Assembly: GCF_000280495.2 (NCBI RefSeq)
Contig: NZ_CP018016.1
Span: 1,922,001 to 1,986,000, forward strand
Direction of reading: 5' to 3'
Length of the DNA stretch: 64,000 nucleotides
Source: Kosakonia radicincitans DSM 16656
GTDB lineage: Bacteria; Pseudomonadota; Gammaproteobacteria; Enterobacterales; Enterobacteriaceae
Positions 56,215 through 63,629 of this stretch are shown here, in pieces. Numbering within the stretch: position 1 is the first letter of the stretch; each line of letters starts with the position of its first letter. The position numbers were made by a program, and so were the translations under genes. The notes beneath the pieces were generated by a model, which was not told the origin of the DNA, searched no databases, and saw only the letters and a program-made list of their open reading frames with translations.

Positions 56215-56819
56215 GCCGAAAAAACGTGCAGATGCGCGGATTAAAAGTGTGTGTGATCGGCTGTTCCGATCGTGATAACCACCATCTGGCGCAACAGTTT
56301 AGCCGCATAGGGATAGAGGGCCTGTTCTGTGCGGCGTTTCCTGATGAGAGCCAACTGGCTGAGCAACAGTTGCTGGTGTTCGACGGCGATAACTCGACCC
56401 TGTTTCATCCCACGAACCTGCTCCCCTGGCCCGCGCTGCCAAAGATTGCGCTTACCGCCATTGAAACGCCATCGCGTTTACAGTGGATTGCCGAGCAGAA
56501 GATCGACAGCTATATGCGTAAACCGGTACGTTTTGATGGTGTGATGACCGCCTTTACGCTGGCGCTTAATCATGCCGCGCACATCAACCAGCTCGAAGCG
56601 CAACTCAGGCGGCAGGAGGAGCGGCTGCGAGCGCGTAAGTTTTTGTTTTCCGCGCAACTGCGGGTTATGCACGCGCTACGGCTGGAGGAAGACGATGCTT
56701 ACAGCTTGCTGCGCCGCGCCTCGATGGCGCAACACATGACCATTGAAAACCTCAGCTGTGAGTTGCTGAATGACACGGAGTCCTGGCTCAACCGGTTGAA
56801 ATCACTGCTGGCGGAATAG
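56211..56819 (+). CDS. AmiR-like ANTAR-domain transcription antiterminator
   Basis: The 202-residue protein has an N-terminal degenerate receiver-like domain (about 10-118, ending in YMRKPVRFDGVM), a coiled-coil linker (about 121-150), and a C-terminal three-helix ANTAR RNA-binding domain (about 140-195) containing VMHALRLEEDDAYSLLRRAS and LSCELL. It should bind the hexaloop hairpins in the operon leader and prevent termination. The start overlaps the AmiC-like stop in ATGA. Confidence 0.88.
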   Translation: MSRKNVQMRGLKVCVIGCSDRDNHHLAQQFSRIGIEGLFCAAFPDESQLAEQQLLVFDGDNSTLFHPTNLLPWPALPKIALTAIETPSRLQWIAEQKIDSYMRKPVRFDGVMTAFTLALNHAAHINQLEAQLRRQEERLRARKFLFSAQLRVMHALRLEEDDAYSLLRRASMAQHMTIENLSCELLNDTESWLNRLKSLLAE

Positions 56820-56846
56820 TGTGCTCTGTTTTGCAGGATGCTGTGC

Positions 56847-56872
56847 AAAAAAACGGCCTCAAGAAGAGGCCG
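56847..56872 (-). terminator. Terminator after the LprI/Sel1 gene (minus strand)
   Basis: Stem CGGCCTC / GAGGCCG with a five-base loop and seven T on the minus strand. It sits between two converging units; the AmiR-like gene could also use the stem weakly. Confidence 0.85.
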
Positions 56873-56897
56873 GAGTGTCGGGTTTTCACTATTCCGC

Positions 56898-58016
56898 TTA
56901 ATTTCTGACGTTAATCACGCCGTATTTTGACGCTTGATCCTGAAACACCACTTTACCGCTGTCATTTTTGACAATCTTCACCATTAACACATCGTTATCC
57001 ATGCTGTTTTGCGCAAATACGCTAAAGTTTTCCGGCAGTTTGATATGTAATCCGTCAGAAAATGCCTCGCCGGCAGCGCTGGGGTAGTTTCCGCTGCTCA
57101 TGTTATAAAGCGTGGTGATATTGTCTTTGGTGATTTTCAGGTCGCTGTCGTTAAAGCAGTTATCAACGTATCCCGGCGAGGTAACCGGGCCGCACGTCAC
57201 GATTGCGGTATAGCCATTGCGGTATTTGGCCTCTTCTTCCATATTGGATTTTATCGCCGCGATATTTCTCTCCGCTAAAGGGCTGCCATTGGCTTTTGCC
57301 TTTTCATACCACGCCAGCGCTTGCTGATAATCCTTTTCGACGCCAATCCCGTTGGCATAGTTGTAACCCAAATCAATTTGCGCATTCGCATCATTGGCTT
57401 CGGCTGCTGCGCGGGTTAACGCCACGCCTTTATCAACATCCCGGGCAACGCTTTTCCCGTAGGTATAGAGAAAACCCAACCGCTGCATGGCCGCCGGATT
57501 TTTTTGCGCCGCTGCGGATTCCAGCCAGTGAATGGCTTCGCTTTTTTGCTGCGCAGTGCCTTTGCTGAGCGCGATTCCCCACTCGGCCTGTGCAGCGATA
57601 TCGCCCGCTTCAGCTTTCAATTCAAGTTCTGATTTGGCGGCAACCGGTGCGGGCTGCGGGGTAACTGGCGCAGGATCGGGTTTCGCCTGAACGGGTTCAG
57701 TTTTGTTACCCAGCAGCGTTTGCAGATCCTGAATGCGCGACTGATACGCAGTTTGCAGAGACTCAATGGTCGTCGCCTTATTGCGAATATCTTTCAGCCA
57801 TGACAACTGTGATTTGCGCAGCAGGGCTTTATTTTCCGGCTGTTGCTGAAGTAGCTGGTTATAGAGCGCGTTAAGCTGGCTGTCCATCCCGGAGAGCGCG
57901 GGCGTGGAGCAAATGGTAAGTTCGACAAAACCTGCGGCTTTCTCACAATTAAACGAAGCACTGTGGCCCATTTGCGAAATGCAGCACAGTAGGCCCGCCA
58001 GAATGGTTTTCTTCAT
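56898..58016 (-). CDS. Secreted LprI-domain protein with Sel1 repeats
   Basis: The 372-residue exported protein has a signal peptide (MKKTILAGLLCCISQMGHS), an LprI/DUF1311-type domain (about 20-95: FNCEKAAGFVELTICSTPAL, SQLSWLKDIRN), a Pro/Ala linker (PDPAPVTPQPAPVAA), about three Sel1-like repeats (for example AAMQRLGFLYTYGKSVARDV and NAQIDLGYNYANGIGVEKDY), and a C-terminal domain I do not recognise. LprI domains inhibit lysozyme in some proteins, and Sel1 repeats bind proteins. The function is unknown. The ATG at 58016 starts the signal peptide. Confidence 0.75.
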   Translation of the reverse strand: MKKTILAGLLCCISQMGHSASFNCEKAAGFVELTICSTPALSGMDSQLNALYNQLLQQQPENKALLRKSQLSWLKDIRNKATTIESLQTAYQSRIQDLQTLLGNKTEPVQAKPDPAPVTPQPAPVAAKSELELKAEAGDIAAQAEWGIALSKGTAQQKSEAIHWLESAAAQKNPAAMQRLGFLYTYGKSVARDVDKGVALTRAAAEANDANAQIDLGYNYANGIGVEKDYQQALAWYEKAKANGSPLAERNIAAIKSNMEEEAKYRNGYTAIVTCGPVTSPGYVDNCFNDSDLKITKDNITTLYNMSSGNYPSAAGEAFSDGLHIKLPENFSVFAQNSMDNDVLMVKIVKNDSGKVVFQDQASKYGVINVRN

Positions 58017-58102
58017 AATCTCGCCCTTGTTAAGTTTGAATATCTCTATCGGGCTGAAAGACAAAAGCTTTAGGGGAAATATACCTGCTGTTAATAGGGG
58101 GA

Positions 58103-59011
58103 TCAGGCGCGATCCCAGGGGGGATTGTCGCCAAAAGCCTGCGCCAGGTAATCGACAAAATGGCGGACTTTCACTGGAATGCGCAGCGCGCTCGGATAAA
58201 CCGCCTGAATAACTAAATCACTGGCAGTGTAATCCGGCAGCAACGGGATCAAGGCCTTGCGGCGGATATAATCGCCAAACATAAAGGTTGGCCCATAGAC
58301 AATCCCCGTTCCGGCCAGCGCAGACGCCACCAGTAACTGCAGATTATTTGCCGTCAGCCTGCATGGCCCATCAATCACGTGCGCGTGTTTTTGCTTATCA
58401 AACAGCGTCCAGTTTCCTTCTGAGACGGCTTTACTAAAAGCCAGCCGTGAAGCATTACGCAAATCCTCCGGCGTTTGCGGAGTGCCGTGTCGCAAAAGCC
58501 AGCCAGGTGAAGCGCAGATAACCATGCGACAGGGCGCCAGTTGCCGCGTGACAAGCTGTGTCGATTTCAGTCTGCCAATGCGGATGGCAACATCCACCCG
58601 CGCATCCAGCAGATCGACATAACGATCTTCCAGCAGCACCTCCACATTCACCTCAGGGTGATCTTCCAGATAGCGAGCCACTACGCTTGCGACATGAAGC
58701 TCACCGAAAGTGACCGGGACGGTAACGCGCAAGGTGCCACGTGCGGTGGCCTGGGTATCGCCCGCTTCGCGGTTTGCCTCCTCAAACGCTTCGAGGATCT
58801 GTTTGCCGCGCTCGTAATAGATTTGACCGGCATCGGTCAAACTTAATCGCCGTGTTGAACGTTGCAGAAGCCGGGCATTCACTTCGGTTTCGAGCGCGCT
58901 GACGTGTTTGCCCGCCATAGCCGGAGACACGCCAAAACGTCTCGCAGCGGCAGCAAAACTGCCTTCTTCAACGGCAGCAACAAAAACAGCAAGGCTGGTT
59001 AACCGATCCAT
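58103..59011 (-). CDS. LysR-family transcriptional regulator
   Basis: The 302-residue product has an N-terminal winged HTH (GSFAAAARRFGVSPAMAGKH, LLQRSTRRLSLTDAG) and a substrate-binding-like domain. It belongs to the CrgA/AaeR-like branch by pattern. It is divergent from the alpha/beta hydrolase with a 109-base spacer and probably controls it. A TTG five codons upstream is a weaker start. Confidence 0.88.
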   Translation of the reverse strand: MDRLTSLAVFVAAVEEGSFAAAARRFGVSPAMAGKHVSALETEVNARLLQRSTRRLSLTDAGQIYYERGKQILEAFEEANREAGDTQATARGTLRVTVPVTFGELHVASVVARYLEDHPEVNVEVLLEDRYVDLLDARVDVAIRIGRLKSTQLVTRQLAPCRMVICASPGWLLRHGTPQTPEDLRNASRLAFSKAVSEGNWTLFDKQKHAHVIDGPCRLTANNLQLLVASALAGTGIVYGPTFMFGDYIRRKALIPLLPDYTASDLVIQAVYPSALRIPVKVRHFVDYLAQAFGDNPPWDRA

Positions 59012-59120
59012 TTCTTTACCATTCAATACTCAGATTATCGACTCTCGCTACTTTACAGGGAATTATCAAATACTGTGATGGAGTTTACGCTGCTGACTCG
59101 TTAAACAGAGGAGCTATGCA

Positions 59121-59900
59121 ATGAAACTTGACGTTAATGGCACACACATTCAGGTCACGCAGCAAGGGAACGGGGAGCTGGCGCTGGTCTTTTTGCACTA
59201 TTACGGCGGTTCGTCGCGAACCTGGGATGCGGTTGCCGGGGCACTGTCGGATCGCTACCGGACGATGGCCATCGACCATCGCGGCTGGGGCGAATCGGCA
59301 AAACCGGAAAGCGGCTATGAGCTGGCGACACTGGCGGCGGATGCGCAGGCGGTCATCGATGCGCTTAACCTGCAACGCTATATTCTGGTGGGGCATTCGA
59401 TGGGCGGAAAGGTTGCGCAGCTTATCGCCTCGCACCAACCGACTGGTCTTGCAGGGATGATCCTGGTCGCGCCGTCTCCCCCTTCGCCGATGCGCCTTTC
59501 ACCGCAAGAACGCACGCTTTTAACCAGCGCTTATTCGTCCCGTGAATCGGTCGGATACGTGATTGATAATGTACTGACAGCGAAAGAACTGAGCGCCGCA
59601 CAGCGGGAGCAGGTGATTGAAGACAGCCTGAAAGGCAGCCCGCAGGCGAAAAAAGCCTGGCCGGACGTGATGATGGCGGAAGATATTACGGCAGATGTCG
59701 CTGCAATTAAGGTGCCCGCGATGGTTATTTTGGGCGAGCGGGATAAGGTGGAACGCCGCCCGGTGCTGGAAGCCGAGCTTTTGCCGCGCATCCCGCAGGC
59801 GACGTTGCATATCATCCCTGACGCCGGGCATCTGCTGCCGCTCGAAGCGCCGCAAGCGCTTACAGAGAGGATCGCGCATTTTATAACGCATGCACTCTGA
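59121..59900 (+). CDS. Alpha/beta-fold hydrolase
   Basis: The 259-residue enzyme has the nucleophile elbow GHSMGG with Ser93, an acid in ILGERDKVE, and the catalytic His in PDAGHLLPLE. The FLHYYGG segment replaces the usual HG oxyanion-hole motif. It resembles small esterases and haloperoxidase-like hydrolases. The substrate is unknown. The gene is divergent from a LysR regulator. GAGGAGC lies upstream of the ATG. Confidence 0.83.
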   Translation: MKLDVNGTHIQVTQQGNGELALVFLHYYGGSSRTWDAVAGALSDRYRTMAIDHRGWGESAKPESGYELATLAADAQAVIDALNLQRYILVGHSMGGKVAQLIASHQPTGLAGMILVAPSPPSPMRLSPQERTLLTSAYSSRESVGYVIDNVLTAKELSAAQREQVIEDSLKGSPQAKKAWPDVMMAEDITADVAAIKVPAMVILGERDKVERRPVLEAELLPRIPQATLHIIPDAGHLLPLEAPQALTERIAHFITHAL

Positions 59901-60118
59901 AGCCTTAACGCAGGCAGGCGAGATATCTTTCCCCTGAGCGGCGTTTTCGGTTATCTCTTTGCCCGCAAACGCGCCGTAGAGTTGCGTATATTTGACGGCA
60001 CTCTGGCGGCGCGTCAAATCCGGCTGCCCATTCCTGCATAGCGGTGTAAAAATGGGAGATGTCTTTCAGCCCGCCGGATAGTTCAGAGCCGCTGATACGG
60101 CTCTGTGCGGGTACCAGG

Positions 60119-60451
60119 CTATTCGGCTCGTGGCAGTAGCTGGTAAATCCACGCGCTGACGCGTTTGCCCTCAGCGGTAGTGACCTCGACTAAAACGCGG
60201 TCGTAGCCCTCTTCAAATTCATCCAGCATCGGCCAGTGCGCAGCAAGGTTGTCGGACAGAAACAGGTAACCGTGCACCTGTGCGCCGTTTTCATCCAGTA
60301 CGATGCCTGGAAAATCGGCAGCGGCTCCCCAGCCACGCGCGTAAAACGTACCGGTGACGTGGCCCGGCAGCCATTCACCGCCGATGTTTTCCAGGATATG
60401 CGCATTAGAACAGCCGGGACGCAGCGTGCCGTAGACAAATAACGATTCCAT
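60119..60451 (-). CDS. Gamma-glutamylcyclotransferase-family protein
   Basis: This 110-residue GGCT/AIG2-like protein starts with the substrate-binding motif VYGTLRPGCSN (residues 6-16) and has the acidic residue in LDEFEEGYDR, matching the fold that makes 5-oxoproline from gamma-glutamyl compounds. The 218-base gap to the hydrolase holds no sure gene, only a possible 44-codon frame on the minus strand. Confidence 0.82.
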   Translation of the reverse strand: MESLFVYGTLRPGCSNAHILENIGGEWLPGHVTGTFYARGWGAAADFPGIVLDENGAQVHGYLFLSDNLAAHWPMLDEFEEGYDRVLVEVTTAEGKRVSAWIYQLLPRAE

Positions 60452-60567
60452 TTTCCCTCAACAATCAAGGCGATAAATACCCAGCGGGCGAAGAGTATTC
60501 AAAATACGGTTTTGTGATGAGGTTCGCAACTGTCTGCACGCGCGGTGCGCGGTAAACGCCAAAAAGC

Positions 60568-60592
60568 AAAAAGCCTGCTCGAAAGCAGGCTT
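60568..60592 (-). terminator. Terminator of the left tRNA-Asn
   Basis: Stem AGCCTGCT / AGCAGGCT with a TTCG-type loop on the minus strand, followed by a T-rich tract. Confidence 0.85.
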
Positions 60593-60600
60593 CTTAAATA

Positions 60601-60676
60601 TGGCTCCTCTGACTGGACTCGAACCAGTGACATACGGATTAACAGTCCGCCGTTCTACCGACTGAACTACAGAGGA
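60601..60676 (-). tRNA. tRNA-Asn (anticodon GUU)
   Basis: The 76-base cloverleaf on the minus strand starts TCCTCTGTAG and ends GAGGAGCCA with CCA encoded. The anticodon loop CTGTTAATC gives GUU, and the T-arm has GGTTCGAGTCC. It is identical to the second copy on the other side of yeeO. Confidence 0.98.
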
Positions 60677-60867
60677 ATCGTGTGGAGGCTTATCTTAGCG
60701 GCGAAAAATCTTTTGTCAAACCTCATTTTAGCGATGGCAACCTGACTGCTGAATCCATCGACAATTTGATCTAATAAACACCGATTTCGGTGTAAATACT
60801 TTGCAGGATCAGGGTTTCTCCCTCATCATTTGAAATGTGATTTCACCTTTCGCGGCTAAGGACCATT

Positions 60868-62316
60868 TTGAACCTCGTCACTCCCTTACGCCAGGCCGTC
60901 ATGCGTACGCCCTGGTACAGAAAACGTAAAAGTTACCGTGTATTATTCTGGCGAGAAATTACCCCCCTTGCCGTACCGATCTTCCTGGAAAACACCTGTG
61001 TTTTGATGATGGGTGTGCTCAGCACGTTTCTGGTGAGCTGGCTGGGTAAAGAAGCGATGGCGGGCGTCGGCCTGGCGGACAGCTTCAATATGGTGGTGAT
61101 GTCTTTTTTTGCCGCCATTGATTTAGGGACGACGGTGGTCGTGGCCTTCAGCCTCGGCAAACTGGATGGTGAGCGGGCGAGGGCGGCAACGCGGCAGTCG
61201 CTGGTGATCATGACGTTGTTTGCCATTGTACTGGCGGCGGTGATCCACTACTTTGGCACGCAAATCATCGACTTTATCGCCGGTGCGGCGACGGCGGAAG
61301 TTAAAGCGCTGGCGCTGACCTACCTTGAACTCACCGTCATCAGCTACCCGGCGGCGGCCATTGCCCTGATTGGCAGCGGTGCGCTGCGTGGTGCGGGCAA
61401 TACCAAAATCCCGCTGTTGATTAATGGCGGGATGAATATCCTCAACATCATTATCAGCAGCATCCTGATTTATGGCCTTTGGGGCTGGAAAGGCATGGGG
61501 TTTGCCGGTGCAGGGCTGGGGTTGACTATTTCCCGCTATATTGGCGCGGTGGCGATTATCTGGGTGCTGATGATTGGTTTTAATCCGGCGCTGCGGATCT
61601 CGCTGAAAAGCTACTTCGAAAAACTCAACTTCTCTATTATCTGGGAAGTGATGGGGATCGGCATTCCGGCCAGTATCGAGTCGGTGCTGTTTAACGGCGG
61701 CAAGCTGTTAACGCAAATGTTTGTCGCGGGTATGGGTACCAACGTCATCGCCGGTAATTTTATTGCCTTCTCCGTGGCTGCACTGATTAACCTGCCGGGG
61801 AACGCGCTGGGCTCTGCGTCTACCATTATTACCGGTAAGCGCCTCGGTAAAGGTCAGATCGGCCAGGCAGAACGCCAGTTACGCCATGTCTTCTGGCTTT
61901 CGACGCTGTTGCTGACAGCAATTGCCTGGGGTACTGCGCCTTTTGCCGGGCTGTTTGCCTCCTTTTATACCCGGGAAGAGGACGTAAAAGAGGTGGTTAA
62001 GGTACTTCTGTGGCTTAATGCGGCGTTTATGCCGATTTGGGCGGCATCATGGGTGCTGCCTGCGGGCCTGAAAGGCGCGCGCGACGCCCGTTTCGCCATG
62101 TGGGTTTCCATGCTTGGAATGTGGGGTTGCCGGGTGGTGGCAGGGTATACGCTGGGGGTCATGCTCGGTATGGGCGTGATTGGCGTCTGGCTAGGGATGT
62201 TCCTCGACTGGGCGGTACGCGGCGTTTTCTTCTACTGGCGCATGGCGAGCGGCAGGTGGTTGTGGAAGTATCCAAAGCCGCAGAAAAGAGCCATTTCTGC
62301 ACAACCTGGAGAATAA
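60868..62316 (+). CDS. yeeO: MATE-family efflux transporter YeeO
   Basis: The 482-residue inner-membrane protein has about 12 helices and matches E. coli YeeO, reported to export flavins and some drugs. Conserved parts include LFWREITPLAVPIFLEN, GALRGAGNTKIPLLINGG and SASTIITGKRLGKGQ. The TTG start follows AAGGA at 5 bases; an ATG 33 bases downstream is the alternative. As I recall for E. coli, the gene is flanked by tRNA-Asn genes there too. Confidence 0.9.
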   Translation: MNLVTPLRQAVMRTPWYRKRKSYRVLFWREITPLAVPIFLENTCVLMMGVLSTFLVSWLGKEAMAGVGLADSFNMVVMSFFAAIDLGTTVVVAFSLGKLDGERARAATRQSLVIMTLFAIVLAAVIHYFGTQIIDFIAGAATAEVKALALTYLELTVISYPAAAIALIGSGALRGAGNTKIPLLINGGMNILNIIISSILIYGLWGWKGMGFAGAGLGLTISRYIGAVAIIWVLMIGFNPALRISLKSYFEKLNFSIIWEVMGIGIPASIESVLFNGGKLLTQMFVAGMGTNVIAGNFIAFSVAALINLPGNALGSASTIITGKRLGKGQIGQAERQLRHVFWLSTLLLTAIAWGTAPFAGLFASFYTREEDVKEVVKVLLWLNAAFMPIWAASWVLPAGLKGARDARFAMWVSMLGMWGCRVVAGYTLGVMLGMGVIGVWLGMFLDWAVRGVFFYWRMASGRWLWKYPKPQKRAISAQPGE

Positions 62317-62397
62317 TTCGGCAAACGCGCCGAAAAAGGCAAATCAGGCTTTGACAAGGGTCAGGGGCGTCGTTAATATTCGCCCCGTTCACACGAT

Positions 62398-62473
62398 TCC
62401 TCTGTAGTTCAGTCGGTAGAACGGCGGACTGTTAATCCGTATGTCACTGGTTCGAGTCCAGTCAGAGGAGCCA
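62398..62473 (+). tRNA. tRNA-Asn (anticodon GUU)
   Basis: The 76-base cloverleaf TCCTCTGTAG..GAGGAGCCA has anticodon GUU in CTGTTAATC. It is the plus-strand twin of the copy before yeeO. Enterobacterial tRNA-Asn genes are common integration sites for islands, and the composition changes right after this gene. Confidence 0.98.
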
Positions 62474-62481
62474 TATTTAAG

Positions 62482-62506
62482 AAGCCTGCTTTCGAGCAGG
62501 CTTTTT
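62482..62506 (+). terminator. Terminator of the right tRNA-Asn
   Basis: Stem AGCCTGCT / AGCAGGCT with a TTCG tetraloop, then five T. Confidence 0.88.
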
Positions 62507-62779
62507 GCTTTTTGGCGTTTACCGCGCGCCGCGCGTGCAGACAGTTGCTCCGCAATTTCAAACCATCTCGTAAGCCTTTTAAAGCCTCTGATTCACACGG
62601 TCTGTATCAGTAATCACTAAATACTCATAATGAAATCAGTGCAGTACCCACAAGAACGTGTACTGTCTTTTTCAATTGATAAGGCCGGATCATGTAACAT
62701 GATGGCTGGAATTTATAATATTACAAATAAAGGAAATGATAATCTATCTCATTAGGTTTACTTCTAAAGGGCAAGAAAA

Positions 62780-63205
62780 ATGTTACGTATTGATGAATCG
62801 GAGTTCCCTCTCGTATGGCTGATACAAGTCGACCAAATGGAGAATCGCAGTTCTCAAAGCGAAGCTTACGATAACAGTTTTATTCAGCTAGAAAAAATTT
62901 TAGGCAAGAAAATACCTTTTGTCATAATAAGTGCGACAGAATTTGAGGATGAAGAACAACACGAACATTCGAAAGAAGAAAAAATGAAATTGGCATTATG
63001 GCTTAAGAAAAACAAAGCCAATGTGAAAAAATATATAATCGCGCAAATTCAAATAGTACCAGAAAACAAACAAAGCATTATATTAAAAGGCTTTGCGAAA
63101 GCATTTTCAAAGTTTTGGGGATATCCTATGCTAATCGTTTCTGATAAGGAAAATGCAATAGTCAAAGCCAATAATTTACTTAACAATATAAAACAACAAG
63201 ATTAA
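62780..63205 (+). CDS. Hypothetical protein, 141 residues, in AT-rich region
   Basis: I do not recognise this protein. It is soluble, with no signal or membrane segment. Hydrophobic strands (FPLVWLIQV, KIPFVIISATEF, KKYIIAQIQIV, YPMLIVSD) alternate with charged helices, suggesting an alpha/beta fold. A very acidic stretch (EFEDEEQHEHSKEE) lies at about 54-67. AAAGGGCAAG precedes the ATG. Codon use is AT-rich compared with all genes before the tRNA, indicating transfer. Confidence 0.65.
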   Translation: MLRIDESEFPLVWLIQVDQMENRSSQSEAYDNSFIQLEKILGKKIPFVIISATEFEDEEQHEHSKEEKMKLALWLKKNKANVKKYIIAQIQIVPENKQSIILKGFAKAFSKFWGYPMLIVSDKENAIVKANNLLNNIKQQD

Positions 63206-63264
63206 TGCATTTTCACCTTAGCTAAATTCGCCCCTTATGTGAAAGAACAAGAACAGGAAAATTA

Positions 63265-63513
63265 ATGATGTTAACCAGAAAACGCATGCGGCAAACAGTA
63301 CCAAGGCAATATGTTATTAATGTCATGGAAAATAACAAGAATAAATTTCTCCAGGTTACCGAAATATATTCCCTCATGAAAGAAAGTCATAAAATTGCGC
63401 TGAGTGTAATTTATCGAGTCACAAGAGATCTCTATACTGCAGGAATTCTTGAACGACGCTGGAATGAATATAATGGACGTCTAACATATAGATTAATTGA
63501 CACGATGAAATGA
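63265..63513 (+). CDS. Fur-like winged-helix DNA-binding domain protein
   Basis: The 82-residue protein resembles only the N-terminal DNA-binding half of Fur-family repressors: TVPRQYVINVMENN, the helix LQVTEIYSLMKESH, and LSVIYRVTRDLYTAGILERR matching the Fur recognition helix region. The metal-binding dimerisation domain is absent, and no stop-interrupted remnant follows. AGGAAAA is well placed before the ATG. It could be a small island-encoded regulator or a shortened relict. Confidence 0.65.
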   Translation: MMLTRKRMRQTVPRQYVINVMENNKNKFLQVTEIYSLMKESHKIALSVIYRVTRDLYTAGILERRWNEYNGRLTYRLIDTMK

Positions 63514-63629
63514 AAATATTTGGCTTACTTCTGGCCTGCCTTTGTAGGTTACAATCATTATCACTTTCATATAAAAACGAGCAAGTCTTAGAAGAAAAGA
63601 ATAATATTTATTTATCATCATCTGAATGA
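63510..63629 (+). CDS. Possible small exported peptide (39 residues)
   Basis: An open frame begins in an ATGA overlap with the Fur-like stop and encodes a hydrophobic start MKIFGLLLACLCRLQ followed by a polar tail. It looks like a lipoprotein or secretion signal with almost no mature part, and its end overlaps the converging gene by 22 bases. It may be a truncated gene or chance. Confidence 0.25.
   Translation: MKIFGLLLACLCRLQSLSLSYKNEQVLEEKNNIYLSSSE

Larger units (their letters stand above)
60526..60684. repeat. Left arm of 159-bp inverted repeat with tRNA-Asn
   Basis: This segment is the reverse complement of 62390-62548 with a single mismatch that I can see. It covers the tRNA-Asn gene, its terminator and about 40 bases beyond. 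The pair encloses yeeO. Confidence 0.93.
62390..62548. repeat. Right arm of 159-bp inverted repeat with tRNA-Asn
   Basis: Inverted copy of 60526-60684 with one mismatch. It contains the second tRNA-Asn and terminator. AT-rich, unrelated sequence starts soon after its end. Confidence 0.93.
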
